Notes: generated by a model from the letters alone, not told the origin. Numbered from the stretch's first letter, positions 8,939 through 18,433 are shown. The stretch: 64,000 nt of DNA from Arthrobacter sp. Leaf69 (GCF_001422645.1 NZ_LMLR01000011.1:62001-126000); one strand, 5' to 3'. Numbers and translations: made by a program.

Positions 8939-10957
8939 GTGTCAGCCTCACGTACAGAACGCCTCCTGAACCTGCTTATCGCCCTGCTCAACACCACCTA
9001 CGGCCTGCGCCGCAGCGAGTTGCGGGACAAGGTCTACCACGACACCACCAGCACGGATGTCGCTTTCGGCCGGATGTTCGAACGCGACAAGGGCGAGTTG
9101 CGGCACTTCGGCTTCGACGTGGAGACCGTCACGGACAAGGGCTGGGGGTCCGATGACCCCGCAACCACCCGCTACCGCATCGGCAAGGAATCCAACCGGC
9201 TTCCGGACGTGAGCCTCACTCCGGCCGAATGCACCGTGCTGATCCTCGCGGCCCAACTGTGGGAGCACGCGGCGCTCGGGTCCGCGGCCGTCAATGCGGT
9301 CCGCAAACTGCAAGCCTCCGGGGGGCTCGTCGACGCCGAACTCCCCGCCGGGGTCCAGCCGCGGATCCGTCCCGCCGGCCAGGCCTTCGAGGACCTTGTG
9401 GCGGCCATGCATGCGCAGCACCCCGTCACTTTCTCCTACCTCGCCGGGAGCACCGGCAAGGAAGAGGAGCGGCTGGTGGAACCGTGGGGCCTCGGCAGCC
9501 GCTTCGGCCAGTGGTACCTCGTGGCCCGGGACAGGAACCGCGGGGACAAGCGCTTCTTCCGCCTCTCCCGCCTCACGTCCGCCGTGACCGTCCTGGAGAA
9601 GGAGAGCTTCACCCCGCTGGCGGACTTCAACATGCGTGCCGAGCTGGCCGGGCTGGCGGAGCTGCCCATCCGGACCGCCGTCGTCGACGTCCAGTCCGGC
9701 AGGCTGCACGGGCTCCGCACACGCGCCCTTCCCGACCCCGTCCCGGAAGCGGGCGCCGGGCTGCCCGAAGCCGGCCGCGACCGCCTCAGCGTGCCGTACC
9801 GCGACGCCGAGACCCTCGCCGAGGAACTCGCCTCCTACGGTCCCCGGGTCCGCGTGGTGTCCCCGCCTGAGCTCCTCACCTCCGTGCGCCGCCGCCTGGC
9901 GGCCGCCGCTGCCTTCGCCTCCGCACCCGTCCCGCCGGTCGCCTTCCCTGCGGGCTCCTCGCAGCCGGTATTCCCTGCCGGGGCAGCGCCCCGGCGCGGC
10001 CGCAAACGCACCTCAGAGGACCAGCTGGCCCGGATGCTGCAGCTGGTACCGTTCCTGGTCCACAACCAGGGCCTCCACATCAGCGAAGTGGCGGCAAAAT
10101 TCGGAATCACCCGCCAGGAGCTGGAAGCGGACCTGCGGATCCTGATCTGTTCCGGCCTGCCCGAGGGCTACCCGGACGACCTGCTGGACATCCAGTGGGA
10201 CGACGACCATGTCACCATCACCGAGGATCTCGACCTGAAGCGGCCGGTCCGCTTCACGGTCGAGGAGGCCTGCGCCCTGCTGACCGGGCTGGAAACCCTC
10301 AACGGCCTCCCGGAACTGGCAGAAGGAGGCGCGCTGGAATCCGTCACGCTCAAGCTCATGGCGGCGGCGGGGGAGGAGGGGCTCAAGGCTGCGGCCCTTT
10401 CTGCCCCGGAGGTGGGGCCCGGCAACTCCGCGGCCCTGGAAACCGCGCGGGAAGCCATCCGGACCGGCACCCGGCTGCGGCTGCGCTACTTCTCGCCCCT
10501 CCGGGATTCCGTCTCCGAACGGGACATTGACCCGCTGCGGCTCTATTCGCTGGACAACACGTGGTACCTCGAGGCCTACTGCCATTCCGCGCAGGGCCTG
10601 CGCAACTTCCGGCTGGACCGGATCGAGGCCCTGGAATCCACGGGACTGCCCGTCTCGGACTCGGCCAAGCCCGGTGACAGTTTCCCCGTCAAACTCTTCA
10701 CCCCCAACGACGACGACGCGGTGGTGGTGGTTGAACTCACCCGGCGCGGAGCGGGCCTCGCCGATGACTACTACGCGGAGCGGACGGTCGCGCTGCCGGA
10801 CGGCGGTCTGCTGGCCGAAATCCGCTTTGGCAACACCGACTGGCTGCCCATGTTCGTCGCCCAGCACGGCGGGGCGGCGCGGATCCTGCACCCCGAAGAA
10901 CTGGCGGAGGCCTCCCGCGAGGGGCTGTCCGCCGCCCTCGCCCAATATGAAGACTAG
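8939..10957 (+). CDS. pafBC: Fused PafB-PafC WYL-domain transcription regulator
   Basis: This 672-residue protein is a head-to-tail fusion of PafB (about 1-320) and PafC (about 350-672), joined by an Ala/Pro-rich linker. Each half has an N-terminal winged helix (LNLLIALLNTTYGLRRSELR; LVPFLVHNQGLHISEVAAKF) and a WYL domain (GQWYLVARDRNRGDKRFF; NTWYLEAYCHSAQGLRNFR). In mycobacteria PafB and PafC are separate subunits that activate LexA-independent DNA-damage genes. A natural fusion is known from Arthrobacter, which supports the taxonomic call. WYL domains are thought to sense nucleic acid. The gene follows the proteasome locus by the usual synteny. Confidence 0.93.
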   Translation: MSASRTERLLNLLIALLNTTYGLRRSELRDKVYHDTTSTDVAFGRMFERDKGELRHFGFDVETVTDKGWGSDDPATTRYRIGKESNRLPDVSLTPAECTVLILAAQLWEHAALGSAAVNAVRKLQASGGLVDAELPAGVQPRIRPAGQAFEDLVAAMHAQHPVTFSYLAGSTGKEEERLVEPWGLGSRFGQWYLVARDRNRGDKRFFRLSRLTSAVTVLEKESFTPLADFNMRAELAGLAELPIRTAVVDVQSGRLHGLRTRALPDPVPEAGAGLPEAGRDRLSVPYRDAETLAEELASYGPRVRVVSPPELLTSVRRRLAAAAAFASAPVPPVAFPAGSSQPVFPAGAAPRRGRKRTSEDQLARMLQLVPFLVHNQGLHISEVAAKFGITRQELEADLRILICSGLPEGYPDDLLDIQWDDDHVTITEDLDLKRPVRFTVEEACALLTGLETLNGLPELAEGGALESVTLKLMAAAGEEGLKAAALSAPEVGPGNSAALETAREAIRTGTRLRLRYFSPLRDSVSERDIDPLRLYSLDNTWYLEAYCHSAQGLRNFRLDRIEALESTGLPVSDSAKPGDSFPVKLFTPNDDDAVVVVELTRRGAGLADDYYAERTVALPDGGLLAEIRFGNTDWLPMFVAQHGGAARILHPEELAEASREGLSAALAQYED

Positions 10958-10970
10958 CCGGGACGGCGGC

Positions 10971-10976
10971 TAGACT
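10971..10976 (+). promoter_or_regulatory. -10 box of a leaderless small membrane protein gene
   Basis: TAGACT lies seven bases before ATG 10984, and no ribosome site precedes the ATG. A -35 box is not obvious. The arrangement predicts transcription starting at the start codon. Confidence 0.4.
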
Positions 10977-10983
10977 ACTCAGC

Positions 10984-11361
10984 ATGCCTTGGTGGTCCTG
11001 GATCGTGATCTGGATAGCGCTCGTCGCGCTGTCACTGTTGTTCTTCGTTGTGCTCGGAGCCCGGCTGTTCCGGCAGTTCATGGCTACGGTCAAGGAACTC
11101 GAGGCAGCGGGGGAGCGGTTCTCTTCCTTCCCGTCTGCACCCGGTCACGCCGACACCCCGGGAACCGGCACTGACGAAACTGCAGAGGGCAGCGGTTCAC
11201 TGCCGGAACCCGGTTCCGCCGTTTTCGCCTCGCCGGTCCAGATGGGGCATGATTATCGCGCATCCAAGCACGCCCGTCAGGACGCCCGCCGCCAGCGGCG
11301 CATCCAGCGCAAGGCGGACCGCGGCCAGCCACAGCGGCTGCGCGACATCGAATTCAGATAG
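10984..11361 (+). CDS. Small membrane protein upstream of tatA
   Basis: This 125-residue protein has one N-terminal membrane helix (about residues 4-28, WIVIWIALVALSLLFFVV). A polar Ser/Pro/Thr-rich middle follows, and then a basic C-terminus rich in Arg and Gln (about 90-125). I do not recognise a named family. Its position between pafBC and tatA looks conserved in Micrococcaceae from general knowledge, but its function is unknown. It could help membrane or Tat functions only by guilt of association. The start ATG follows a -10-like TAGACT at leaderless spacing. Confidence 0.8.
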   Translation: MPWWSWIVIWIALVALSLLFFVVLGARLFRQFMATVKELEAAGERFSSFPSAPGHADTPGTGTDETAEGSGSLPEPGSAVFASPVQMGHDYRASKHARQDARRQRRIQRKADRGQPQRLRDIEFR

Positions 11362-11402
11362 ACATAGACGTAGGATGTATTTCAACGAAAGGACCTCTTG
11401 TC

Positions 11403-11672
11403 ATGAGGCTTGAAGGCTGGCATCTCATCATCATCATCGTTCTGGCATTGGTGCTTTTCGCTGCACCGAAGCTGCCCGGCATGGCCCGGAGCCTTGGCCA
11501 GTCGATGCGCATTTTCAAGTCTGAGGTCCGGGAAATGAAGAAGGACGGCGCCGCGGACGCCACTGACGGTTCCGAGCCGGTCGAAGGCAGGGTCGTGAAC
11601 CACCCGAAGTCCGCCGGCACGGAAAACCGCGCAGGCGACGGAACCGACGTTCCGCCGCCGAACCGCGCCTAA
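11403..11672 (+). CDS. tatA: Sec-independent protein translocase subunit TatA
   Basis: The 89-residue protein has the TatA layout. A short periplasmic N-terminus leads into one hydrophobic helix (about 6-21, WHLIIIIVLALVLFAAPKLP). The hinge includes KLPGMARSLGQSM, an amphipathic helix runs through FKSEVREMKK, and the tail is acidic and polar. TatA subunits oligomerise to let folded proteins with twin-arginine signals cross the membrane. tatC begins seven bases after the stop, so the two genes form an operon. Confidence 0.94.
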   Translation: MRLEGWHLIIIIVLALVLFAAPKLPGMARSLGQSMRIFKSEVREMKKDGAADATDGSEPVEGRVVNHPKSAGTENRAGDGTDVPPPNRA

Positions 11673-11678
11673 CACCGC

Positions 11679-12515
11679 GTGGCAGTAACCATGAGCCGCC
11701 GGTCGAACCCCGAGGGGAGGATGGCGCTCCTCGACCACCTGAAGGAACTGCGGAACCGCCTCTTCAAGTCCGCGATCGCCGTCGTCCTCGGTACCGTCGT
11801 CGGATTCCTCGTCTACCAGCCGATGCTTGAGGCGCTGATCAAGCCCATCAGCGACCTCAACGAACACGAGGGCCGGCAGGCGACGCTGAACTTCGACGGT
11901 GTGGCGAGCTCCTTCGACCTGATGATCCAGGTCTCCGTCTTCCTGGGCCTGATCATCGCCAGCCCGGTCTGGCTGTATCAGCTGTGGGCCTTCATCGTCC
12001 CCGGCCTGCACAAAAAAGAACGGCGGCTCGCGCTGTCCTTCGTGGCTGCCGCCGTCCCGTTGTTTGTGGGCGGAGTCCTGCTGGCCTGGCTGGTGCTTCC
12101 GAACGCCGTCCGGGTGCTGACCGACTTCACCCCCTCCGGCGGCTCCAACTTCATCAGCGCCCAGGTGTACCTGTCCTTTGTGCTGCGGCTCCTGCTGGCC
12201 TTCGGCATCGCTTTCCTGCTGCCGGTGGTCCTGGTGGGGCTCAACCTCGCCGGCATCGTCAAAGGCAAGCAGCTCGTCAAGAGCTGGCGCATCACTGTTT
12301 TCCTGGTCTGCCTCTTCGCGGCCATGGCCGCCCCCGGAGCCGACGCGATGAGCATGTTCTACCTCGCCGGCCCCATGCTGCTTCTCTTCTTCGCCGCCAT
12401 CGGCCTGTGTTTGCTCAACGACCGCCGCCGCGAACGGCGCGCCGTCAAACGCGCCGCTGAGACCGAAGCGACCGCGGGCCAGGCGACTCCCAGCTCCGAG
12501 CTGGAGAATCTGTAG
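11679..12515 (+). CDS. tatC: Sec-independent protein translocase subunit TatC
   Basis: TatC (278 residues) is the multi-spanning receptor that binds twin-arginine signal peptides. The N-terminal motif MALLDHLKELRNRL is the TatC signature, and six hydrophobic helices follow, including VVGFLVYQPMLEALI and FVAAAVPLFVGGVLLAWLVL. The C-terminal tail is charged. GTG 11679 is used here; an ATG at 11691 is an equally good start and would remove four residues. No tatB gene is seen next to it, so any TatB must be encoded elsewhere. Confidence 0.95.
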   Translation: MAVTMSRRSNPEGRMALLDHLKELRNRLFKSAIAVVLGTVVGFLVYQPMLEALIKPISDLNEHEGRQATLNFDGVASSFDLMIQVSVFLGLIIASPVWLYQLWAFIVPGLHKKERRLALSFVAAAVPLFVGGVLLAWLVLPNAVRVLTDFTPSGGSNFISAQVYLSFVLRLLLAFGIAFLLPVVLVGLNLAGIVKGKQLVKSWRITVFLVCLFAAMAAPGADAMSMFYLAGPMLLLFFAAIGLCLLNDRRRERRAVKRAAETEATAGQATPSSELENL

Positions 12516-12527
12516 CCCGCGGCGCAC

Positions 12528-12533
12528 TAGGCT
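12528..12533 (+). promoter_or_regulatory. -10 box of leaderless helY
   Basis: TAGGCT ends six bases before the helY ATG at 12540, and no ribosome site precedes the ATG. The spacing predicts a leaderless transcript. The -35 region is not recognisable. Confidence 0.45.
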
Positions 12534-12539
12534 GGAACC

Positions 12540-15449
12540 ATGTCCTCAATACCCGGGCCGGAGTCGCCGTCTGAACGCTACCGAGCCAGTGCCGAGCGGG
12601 CCGCAGAAGCCAAAACCTATCTGGGCGGCTTCATCCGTTCGCTCGCCTTCGAACTCGACGACTTCCAGCGCGAGGCCTGCCTGTCGTTGCAGGCCGGCCG
12701 GGGTGTCCTGGTGGCCGCCCCCACGGGTGCCGGCAAGACGATCGTGGGGGAGTTCGCCATCTACCTCGCGCTGCAGCGCGGCCTCAAGGCGTTCTACACC
12801 ACCCCCATCAAGGCCCTGAGCAACCAGAAGTACTCCGAACTGGCGGACAAGTACGGTGCCGACCGGGTGGGGCTCCTGACCGGCGATACCAGCATCAACG
12901 GGGACGCCCCGGTGGTGGTGATGACCACCGAGGTGCTCCGCAACATGCTCTACGCCGATTCCAGCACGCTGGCCGACCTCGGCTTTGTGGTCATGGATGA
13001 GGTCCACTACCTGGCGGACCGGTTCCGCGGCGCCGTCTGGGAAGAGGTCATCATCCATCTGCCGAGCGAGGTCCAAGTGGCCTCGCTCAGCGCCACCGTC
13101 TCCAACGCCGAGGAATTCGGTGCCTGGCTGGACACGGTGCGCGGCCAGACCGACGTCATCGTGTCCGAGCACCGGCCGGTGCCGCTCTGGCAGCACGTGA
13201 TGGTGGGCCGGAAGATCGTGGACCTCTTCGCCGGCGACACCACCTTCGACGAAATCGCACCAGCCGCCGGGATCGGGGCGGCCGCCACCACGTCCGCGGC
13301 CGTGTCCGCCACCGTGGAGACGGCGGACCTCAACGACCGGCCCGGCTTCGAGGTCAATCCTGAACTGCTGTCGATGGCGCGCGCCGAGAGCCAGATGAAC
13401 TTCCGCGGGCGGTTCGGGCACGGCGGCCGCAACCAGCGGCGGCAGCGGAACCAGCGCGACGACGCCCAGCCGGCCGGCCAGCGCAGCCCGGTCCGGAAGG
13501 CCAGCCGCCCGCAGGTCATTTCCAGCCTCGACCGGCAGGACCTGCTGCCGGCCATCACCTTCATCTTCTCCCGCGCGGGCTGCGACGCCGCTGTGGCGCA
13601 GTGCGTCGCCGCCGGGCTGTGGCTGACCACCGAGCAGGAACAGCTCATCATTGCCCGGCGCGTCGACGAGGCCGCGCAGGACATTCCCTCCGACGACCTG
13701 GACGTCCTGGGCTTCTGGAGCTGGCGCGACGGGCTGCTCCGCGGACTGGCCGCCCACCACGCCGGCATGCTGCCCACCTTCAAGGAAGTCGTCGAGAAAC
13801 TCTTCGTGGACGGGCTGGTCAAGGCCGTGTTCGCGACCGAGACCCTGGCGCTCGGCGTCAACATGCCCGCGCGCTCCGTCGTGCTGGAGAAGCTCGACAA
13901 GTTCAACGGCGAGGCCCACGTCAACATCACTGCGGGGGAGTACACCCAGCTGACCGGCCGCGCCGGACGGCGGGGGATCGACGTCGAGGGCCACGCGGTG
14001 GTCCTGTGGCAGCCCGGCACGGATCCGGCCTCGGTTGCCGGCCTCGCCTCGCGGCGCACCTACCCGCTCAATTCCAGTTTCCGGCCCACGTACAACATGT
14101 CCATCAACCTGCTGGCACAGTTCGGCCGGCCCCGGGCCCGGGAGATCCTCGAATCCTCCTTCGCCCAGTTCCAGGCCGACCGCTCCGTCGTCGGGCTGGC
14201 GAAGCAGGTGCGCAGCCGCGAGGAGTCCCTGGCCGGCTTCAGCAAGGCCATGACGTGCCACCTCGGCGACTTCACCGAGTACTCCCGGATCCGGCGGGCG
14301 CTTTCGGACACCGAGAAGAACGCCTCCAAGACCAGTTCCCGGGCCCGGAAGTCCGTCACCGAGGACTCCCTGAGCCGGCTGCTCCCCGGCGACGTGGTGG
14401 ATGTCCCCACCGGGCGGGCGCCCGGGCTCGCCGTGGTCCTCAGCTCGGACCACCACTCCCGCGAACCGCGGCCCGCGGTCATGACCATGGACAACCAGCT
14501 GCGGCGGATTGGCACGCAGGACGTCGAGGGCCCTCTGGCCCCGATCACCAGGGTCCGGATCCCGAAATCCTTCAACGCCAAGGTGCCCAAGTCGCGGCGG
14601 GACCTGGCGTCCTCGGTCCGCAACGCCCTCCGGGAGAACCGGCCGCCCGCCCCGCCGAGCCGGAACGACGACTTCGGCCGCGCCGCGGCGCTCCCGGACC
14701 AGGAGCGGAAAATCACGGAACTGCGCCGGGAGCTCCGCGCGCACCCGTGCCATGGCTGCAGCGAACGTGAGGACCACGCGCGCTGGTCGGAGCGGTACTG
14801 GAAGCTCCGCCAGGAAACCGACGGCCTGGTCCGCCAGATCCAGGGGCGCACCAACACCATCGCCAAAACCTTCGACCGGGTGTGCGGCGTGTTGTCCAGC
14901 TACGGCTACCTGGAAACCTCCGACGCCGGTGTGCTCACCATCAGTCCCGACGGGCAGCGGCTGCGCCGGATCTACGGCGAGAAGGACCTGCTGATATCCC
15001 AGTCCCTGCGGCTGGGCGCCTTCAACGACCTCGACGCCGCCGAGGTCGCCGCGCTGGCCAGCGTCCTGGTCTACCAGGCCAAGCGCGAGGAGCGCGGGCT
15101 CCGGCCCAAGATGCCGAGCGTCTCCCTGGAGTCCGCCGTCGACGTTGTGGTGCATGAATGGTCCGCTCTGGAGGACATAGAGGACGCGAACAAGCTCCCC
15201 TTGACCGGTGAACCCGAACTGGGCCTGGTCTGGCCGATTTTCAAGTGGGCCAAGGGCAGGCACCTGCAGGACGTCCTCAGCGGGACGGATCTGGCCGCAG
15301 GCGACTTCGTCCGTTGGGTGAAGCAGGTCATCGACCTGCTGGACCAGTTGGCGAAAATCCCGTCCCTGGACCCGCGGGTCGCGCGGCTCTGCGGGGAAGC
15401 GATCAAACTCATCAAACGCGGCGTCGTCGCGTATTCCTCTGTGGCCTGA
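12540..15449 (+). CDS. helY: Ski2/Mtr4-like DEAD/DEAH-box helicase HelY
   Basis: This 969-residue ATP-dependent helicase belongs to the Ski2-like superfamily II group (HelY of mycobacteria), presumably acting on structured RNA. It has motif I APTGAGKT at 60-67, TTPIKALSNQKY (Ia), the DEVH box at 153-156, SLSATVSN (III), LGVNMPAR (V) and QLTGRAGRRGID (VI). An Arg/Gln/Asn-rich insert at about 285-320 (RFGHGGRNQRRQRNQRD) probably contacts RNA. The C-terminal third carries the DSHCT-type helical domain (DLDAAEVAALASVLVYQAKR). It follows tatC in the same direction, as in other actinobacteria. Confidence 0.93.
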   Translation: MSSIPGPESPSERYRASAERAAEAKTYLGGFIRSLAFELDDFQREACLSLQAGRGVLVAAPTGAGKTIVGEFAIYLALQRGLKAFYTTPIKALSNQKYSELADKYGADRVGLLTGDTSINGDAPVVVMTTEVLRNMLYADSSTLADLGFVVMDEVHYLADRFRGAVWEEVIIHLPSEVQVASLSATVSNAEEFGAWLDTVRGQTDVIVSEHRPVPLWQHVMVGRKIVDLFAGDTTFDEIAPAAGIGAAATTSAAVSATVETADLNDRPGFEVNPELLSMARAESQMNFRGRFGHGGRNQRRQRNQRDDAQPAGQRSPVRKASRPQVISSLDRQDLLPAITFIFSRAGCDAAVAQCVAAGLWLTTEQEQLIIARRVDEAAQDIPSDDLDVLGFWSWRDGLLRGLAAHHAGMLPTFKEVVEKLFVDGLVKAVFATETLALGVNMPARSVVLEKLDKFNGEAHVNITAGEYTQLTGRAGRRGIDVEGHAVVLWQPGTDPASVAGLASRRTYPLNSSFRPTYNMSINLLAQFGRPRAREILESSFAQFQADRSVVGLAKQVRSREESLAGFSKAMTCHLGDFTEYSRIRRALSDTEKNASKTSSRARKSVTEDSLSRLLPGDVVDVPTGRAPGLAVVLSSDHHSREPRPAVMTMDNQLRRIGTQDVEGPLAPITRVRIPKSFNAKVPKSRRDLASSVRNALRENRPPAPPSRNDDFGRAAALPDQERKITELRRELRAHPCHGCSEREDHARWSERYWKLRQETDGLVRQIQGRTNTIAKTFDRVCGVLSSYGYLETSDAGVLTISPDGQRLRRIYGEKDLLISQSLRLGAFNDLDAAEVAALASVLVYQAKREERGLRPKMPSVSLESAVDVVVHEWSALEDIEDANKLPLTGEPELGLVWPIFKWAKGRHLQDVLSGTDLAAGDFVRWVKQVIDLLDQLAKIPSLDPRVARLCGEAIKLIKRGVVAYSSVA

Positions 15450-15536
15450 CCACCGCGGCCGTTCCTCCGGCCGTCCCCACGTCGTCGAACACGCCCGGCC
15501 CGCACGGGCCGCCAGTTATCAAGGAGTCCCCGACCC

Positions 15537-17195
15537 ATGACCGAGTCACCGGCCACCCCCGCACCGCGCAAGCTGACGATGTACCGCAACGGTTCCGTCT
15601 ACACCGCCGCCGATCCCTTTGCGACGGCGATGCTGGTCGACGGCGACACGGTAGCCTGGGTCGGCTCCGAGCAGGCAGCAACCTCGATCGCAGATTCGGC
15701 CATGGAGGTCATTGACCTCCACGGCGCCCTGCTGGCACCCGGTTTCGTCGATTCCCACGTCCATCTCACGGAAACGGGCATCGCCCTGGACTCGCTGCAG
15801 CTCGGTGGTGTCCGCTCCGCCCGGGAACTGCTCGACGCCGTCGCCGATTTCTCCGGCTCCGCGTCCAGCGCGGACAGTGCTGTACTGGGCCATGGCTGGG
15901 ATGAGACGCAGTGGGCGGACCCCGCCCTGCCCTCCCGCGAAGAACTCGAATCCGCCGCCGGCGGGCGGACCGTCTACCTCTCCCGCGTTGACGTACACTC
16001 CGCGCTTGTGTCGTCCACGCTGGCGGCGGCCGCCGGCCTCGACGGGCTGGACGGCTCCGGCTCCGGCGGCCAGGTCAAGCGCGCCGCGCACACTGCCGCC
16101 CGGCTGGAGGCACGCAGGCTGCCCGCCGCGGCGCTCCGCGGCTACCAGCAGCAGGCCCTCGCCGAGGCGGCCGCGAACGGCTACGTGGCCCTGGCGGAAA
16201 TGGCGGCCCCGCACATCGGCAGCATCGAGGACTTGCAGCTTGCCGCCGGATGGAACGCCGGGCCGGACGCCGTTCCGGAGGTCCTGCCCTACTGGGGCCA
16301 GCTGGCCGACTCGGCCGAGCATGCCCGGTCCATCCTCGACGGACTGGGCGTGCCAGTGCTCGGGCTGGCCGGGGACCTGAACATTGACGGCTCCATCGGG
16401 TCGCGGACCGCGGCGCTGCGCGCGGACTACAGCGATGCACCGGGGGAGCGCGGCAACCTGTACCTCTCCGCCGGCGAGGCGGCGGCCCACCTCGCGGCGT
16501 GCTCGCTGCTGGGGGTCCAGGCCGGGTTCCACGTTATCGGGGACGCAGGACTCGACGCCGCCCTGGAGGCACTGGATCTGGCCGCCGCGGAAGTCGGCGA
16601 ACAAAAAGTCCGGGCCGCGGGCCACCGCCTCGAACACGTCGAACTCGCCGATGCGGAATCCATCAGCCGGCTGGCCAAATACTCCGTGACGGTCAGCGCA
16701 CAGCCCGGCTTCGATGCAGCCTGGGGCGGAGACGACGGTCTCTACGGGCAGCGTCTCGGACCCCGGCGGCACGGGATGAACCCCTTTGCCTCCTTCTACG
16801 CCGCCGGCGTGCCGGTCTGCTTCGGCAGTGACAGCCCGGTTACTCCGTTGCGGCCCTGGGCCAGCGTGCGAGCCTGCCTGCAGCACAACAACCCTGCCGA
16901 ACAGATCTCCGCCCGCGCCGCCTTCCTCGGACACACCCGGGCCGGCTGGCGGGCAGCCCGGTACCGGAACCCGATGGCCGGCCAGCTGGTACCCGGCGCT
17001 CCGGCCAGTTTCGCAGTGTGGGAGGTCGAGGAACTGATGGTCCAGGTGGCGGACGGCAGGGTCCAGTCCTGGAGCACGGATCCCCGCGCGCGGACGCCGC
17101 TGCTGCCGGCGCTGGACACCGGCTCCGAACCGGTCTGCCTGCAGACCGTAAGGGACGGCCTGGAATTGTACTCCGCCGGCTCGCTCCGGAGCTGA
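15537..17195 (+). CDS. Amidohydrolase family 3 (YtcJ-like) metal-dependent hydrolase
   Basis: This is a 552-residue protein of the amidohydrolase superfamily. The metal-binding signature APGFVDSHVHLTE (about residues 67-80) follows the N-terminal beta-sandwich, and GFHVIGDAGLDAAL, GHRLEHVEL and CFGSDSPV supply the later histidines and the aspartate of the barrel. YtcJ-like enzymes hydrolyse amide or formyl groups of varied substrates; none can be named here. ATG 15537 follows a CAAGGAGT ribosome site. It is followed by a long gene-free stretch. Confidence 0.88.
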   Translation: MTESPATPAPRKLTMYRNGSVYTAADPFATAMLVDGDTVAWVGSEQAATSIADSAMEVIDLHGALLAPGFVDSHVHLTETGIALDSLQLGGVRSARELLDAVADFSGSASSADSAVLGHGWDETQWADPALPSREELESAAGGRTVYLSRVDVHSALVSSTLAAAAGLDGLDGSGSGGQVKRAAHTAARLEARRLPAAALRGYQQQALAEAAANGYVALAEMAAPHIGSIEDLQLAAGWNAGPDAVPEVLPYWGQLADSAEHARSILDGLGVPVLGLAGDLNIDGSIGSRTAALRADYSDAPGERGNLYLSAGEAAAHLAACSLLGVQAGFHVIGDAGLDAALEALDLAAAEVGEQKVRAAGHRLEHVELADAESISRLAKYSVTVSAQPGFDAAWGGDDGLYGQRLGPRRHGMNPFASFYAAGVPVCFGSDSPVTPLRPWASVRACLQHNNPAEQISARAAFLGHTRAGWRAARYRNPMAGQLVPGAPASFAVWEVEELMVQVADGRVQSWSTDPRARTPLLPALDTGSEPVCLQTVRDGLELYSAGSLRS

Positions 17196-17635
17196 CGCCC
17201 GGCCCTGGACCAATAGGCCGGCACCGAAACTTGAGCCGCCACAATGCGCCCCTGACCTGCGGCGATGGATGAAGCGGCAGGTCACAGAGCGGTTGACAGA
17301 TCTGGACGTGCCCGTAGCATTGAGGGGCAACGGAGGGTTGTGCAGGCCGCAGCCTCCGGACGTCCCCCGGTCAGTTCCAGGTTGCCGCCCGCGCGGTAGC
17401 TTCCTTGGTCGTGGCCATGGGTATTCCCAGGGGGCGGGTCCACTTCGCAGCAGAAAACGGTTCGGCGGCGTGTTTCGCGTCCCGCCGGTACTGGCCCGAA
17501 GCGGGTGGACCTGCCCCGGAAACCGGCTTCGGCCTGCGCGGGCCCGGCGACTCCCTATAATGGAAAGTTGCGCCGTGTGTCCGCTCTCCGCAGACCGCCC
17601 GGCGCTTGACCGCTCCCTTCAAGGAAAGGCCCGCT
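17196..17635 (+). other. Gene-free stretch upstream of ppm1 with two promoter-like signals
   Basis: No credible gene is seen in these 440 bases. Two promoter-like sequences point toward ppm1. One is TTGACA (17293-17298) with TAGCAT (17315-17320) at a 16-base spacing. The other is a perfect TATAAT (17556-17561) without a clear -35 box. A weak inverted repeat (CCGGCC/GGCCGG, 17199-17221) could end the amidohydrolase transcript. If the first promoter works, ppm1 has a leader of about 310 bases or a separate short RNA is made. Confidence 0.45.
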
Positions 17636-18415
17636 GTGCGTGTCCTCACCATCATCCCGACCTACAACGAGCTGGAATCGTTGCCCAAGACGCTCGGGCG
17701 CCTCCGCACGGCCGTGCCAGGCTCCGACGTCCTGGTTGTCGACGACAACAGCCCTGACGGTACCGGGCAGCTGGCGGACCGCTTCGCCGCTGAGGACAGC
17801 CAGGTCCATGTCCTGCACCGCGCCGGCAAGGCCGGCCTCGGGGCAGCCTACATCGCCGGGTTCAAATGGGGCCTGGACGCCGGATACGACGTCCTTGTCG
17901 AAATGGACGCCGACGGCTCGCACCAGCCGGAGCAGCTTCCCCAGCTGCTCGAAGCCGTGGAGCAGGGCGCCGACCTCGCGATGGGCTCCCGCTGGGTCCC
18001 GGGCGGCAGCGTCGTCAACTGGCCGCTGTACCGGCAGGCGATTTCGCGGGTGGGCAGCACCTACGCGCGGATCATGCTGGGCGTGAAGATCAAGGACGTC
18101 ACCGGCGGTTTCCGTGCGTTCCGCCGGAGCACGCTGGAGAAGCTGAACCTGGACACTGTCGACTCGGTCGGGTACGGCTTCCAGGTGGACTTGGCCTGGC
18201 GCGTCGCCAGGCTCGGGCTGACAATCGTCGAACGCCCCATCACCTTCGTCGAGCGTGAGCTGGGCGCCTCGAAGATGAGCGGGAATATTGTGGTCGAGGC
18301 CATGATCAATGTGACCAAGTGGGGCCTGACGGCCCGCTGGAACACGCTCACGGGGAAACTTCCCCGAAAGGTCACCGACAGGCTCACGGGCAAGTCCACC
18401 AGCAACAAAGCCTAG
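17636..18415 (+). CDS. ppm1: Polyprenol monophosphomannose synthase
   Basis: This 259-residue GT2-family enzyme is of the dolichol-phosphate mannose synthase type. It moves mannose from GDP-mannose to polyprenyl phosphate, giving the lipid donor for mannosylation of cell-envelope glycolipids and secreted proteins. IIPTYNELESL, the DDNSPDGT motif, VEMDADGSHQPE with the metal-binding DxD, and AMGSRWVPGG are present. It matches the catalytic domain of mycobacterial Ppm1; the membrane lipoprotein N-acyltransferase domain fused in that protein is absent here. I chose GTG 17636 because an AAGGAAAGG ribosome site sits five bases upstream; a TTG at 17606 lacks one. Confidence 0.93.
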   Translation: MRVLTIIPTYNELESLPKTLGRLRTAVPGSDVLVVDDNSPDGTGQLADRFAAEDSQVHVLHRAGKAGLGAAYIAGFKWGLDAGYDVLVEMDADGSHQPEQLPQLLEAVEQGADLAMGSRWVPGGSVVNWPLYRQAISRVGSTYARIMLGVKIKDVTGGFRAFRRSTLEKLNLDTVDSVGYGFQVDLAWRVARLGLTIVERPITFVERELGASKMSGNIVVEAMINVTKWGLTARWNTLTGKLPRKVTDRLTGKSTSNKA

Positions 18416-18433
18416 GCGCTGCCGGCGTAAACC

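Noticed and set aside
12546..15263. A 905-codon open frame antisense to helY
   Set aside because: It lies wholly inside helY on the other strand, is Gly/Val/Arg-rich and arises from codon bias.
17269..17757. Open frame of 162 codons between the amidohydrolase and ppm1
   Set aside because: Arg/Pro/Cys-rich low-complexity product, overlaps ppm1 in another frame and has no ribosome site.
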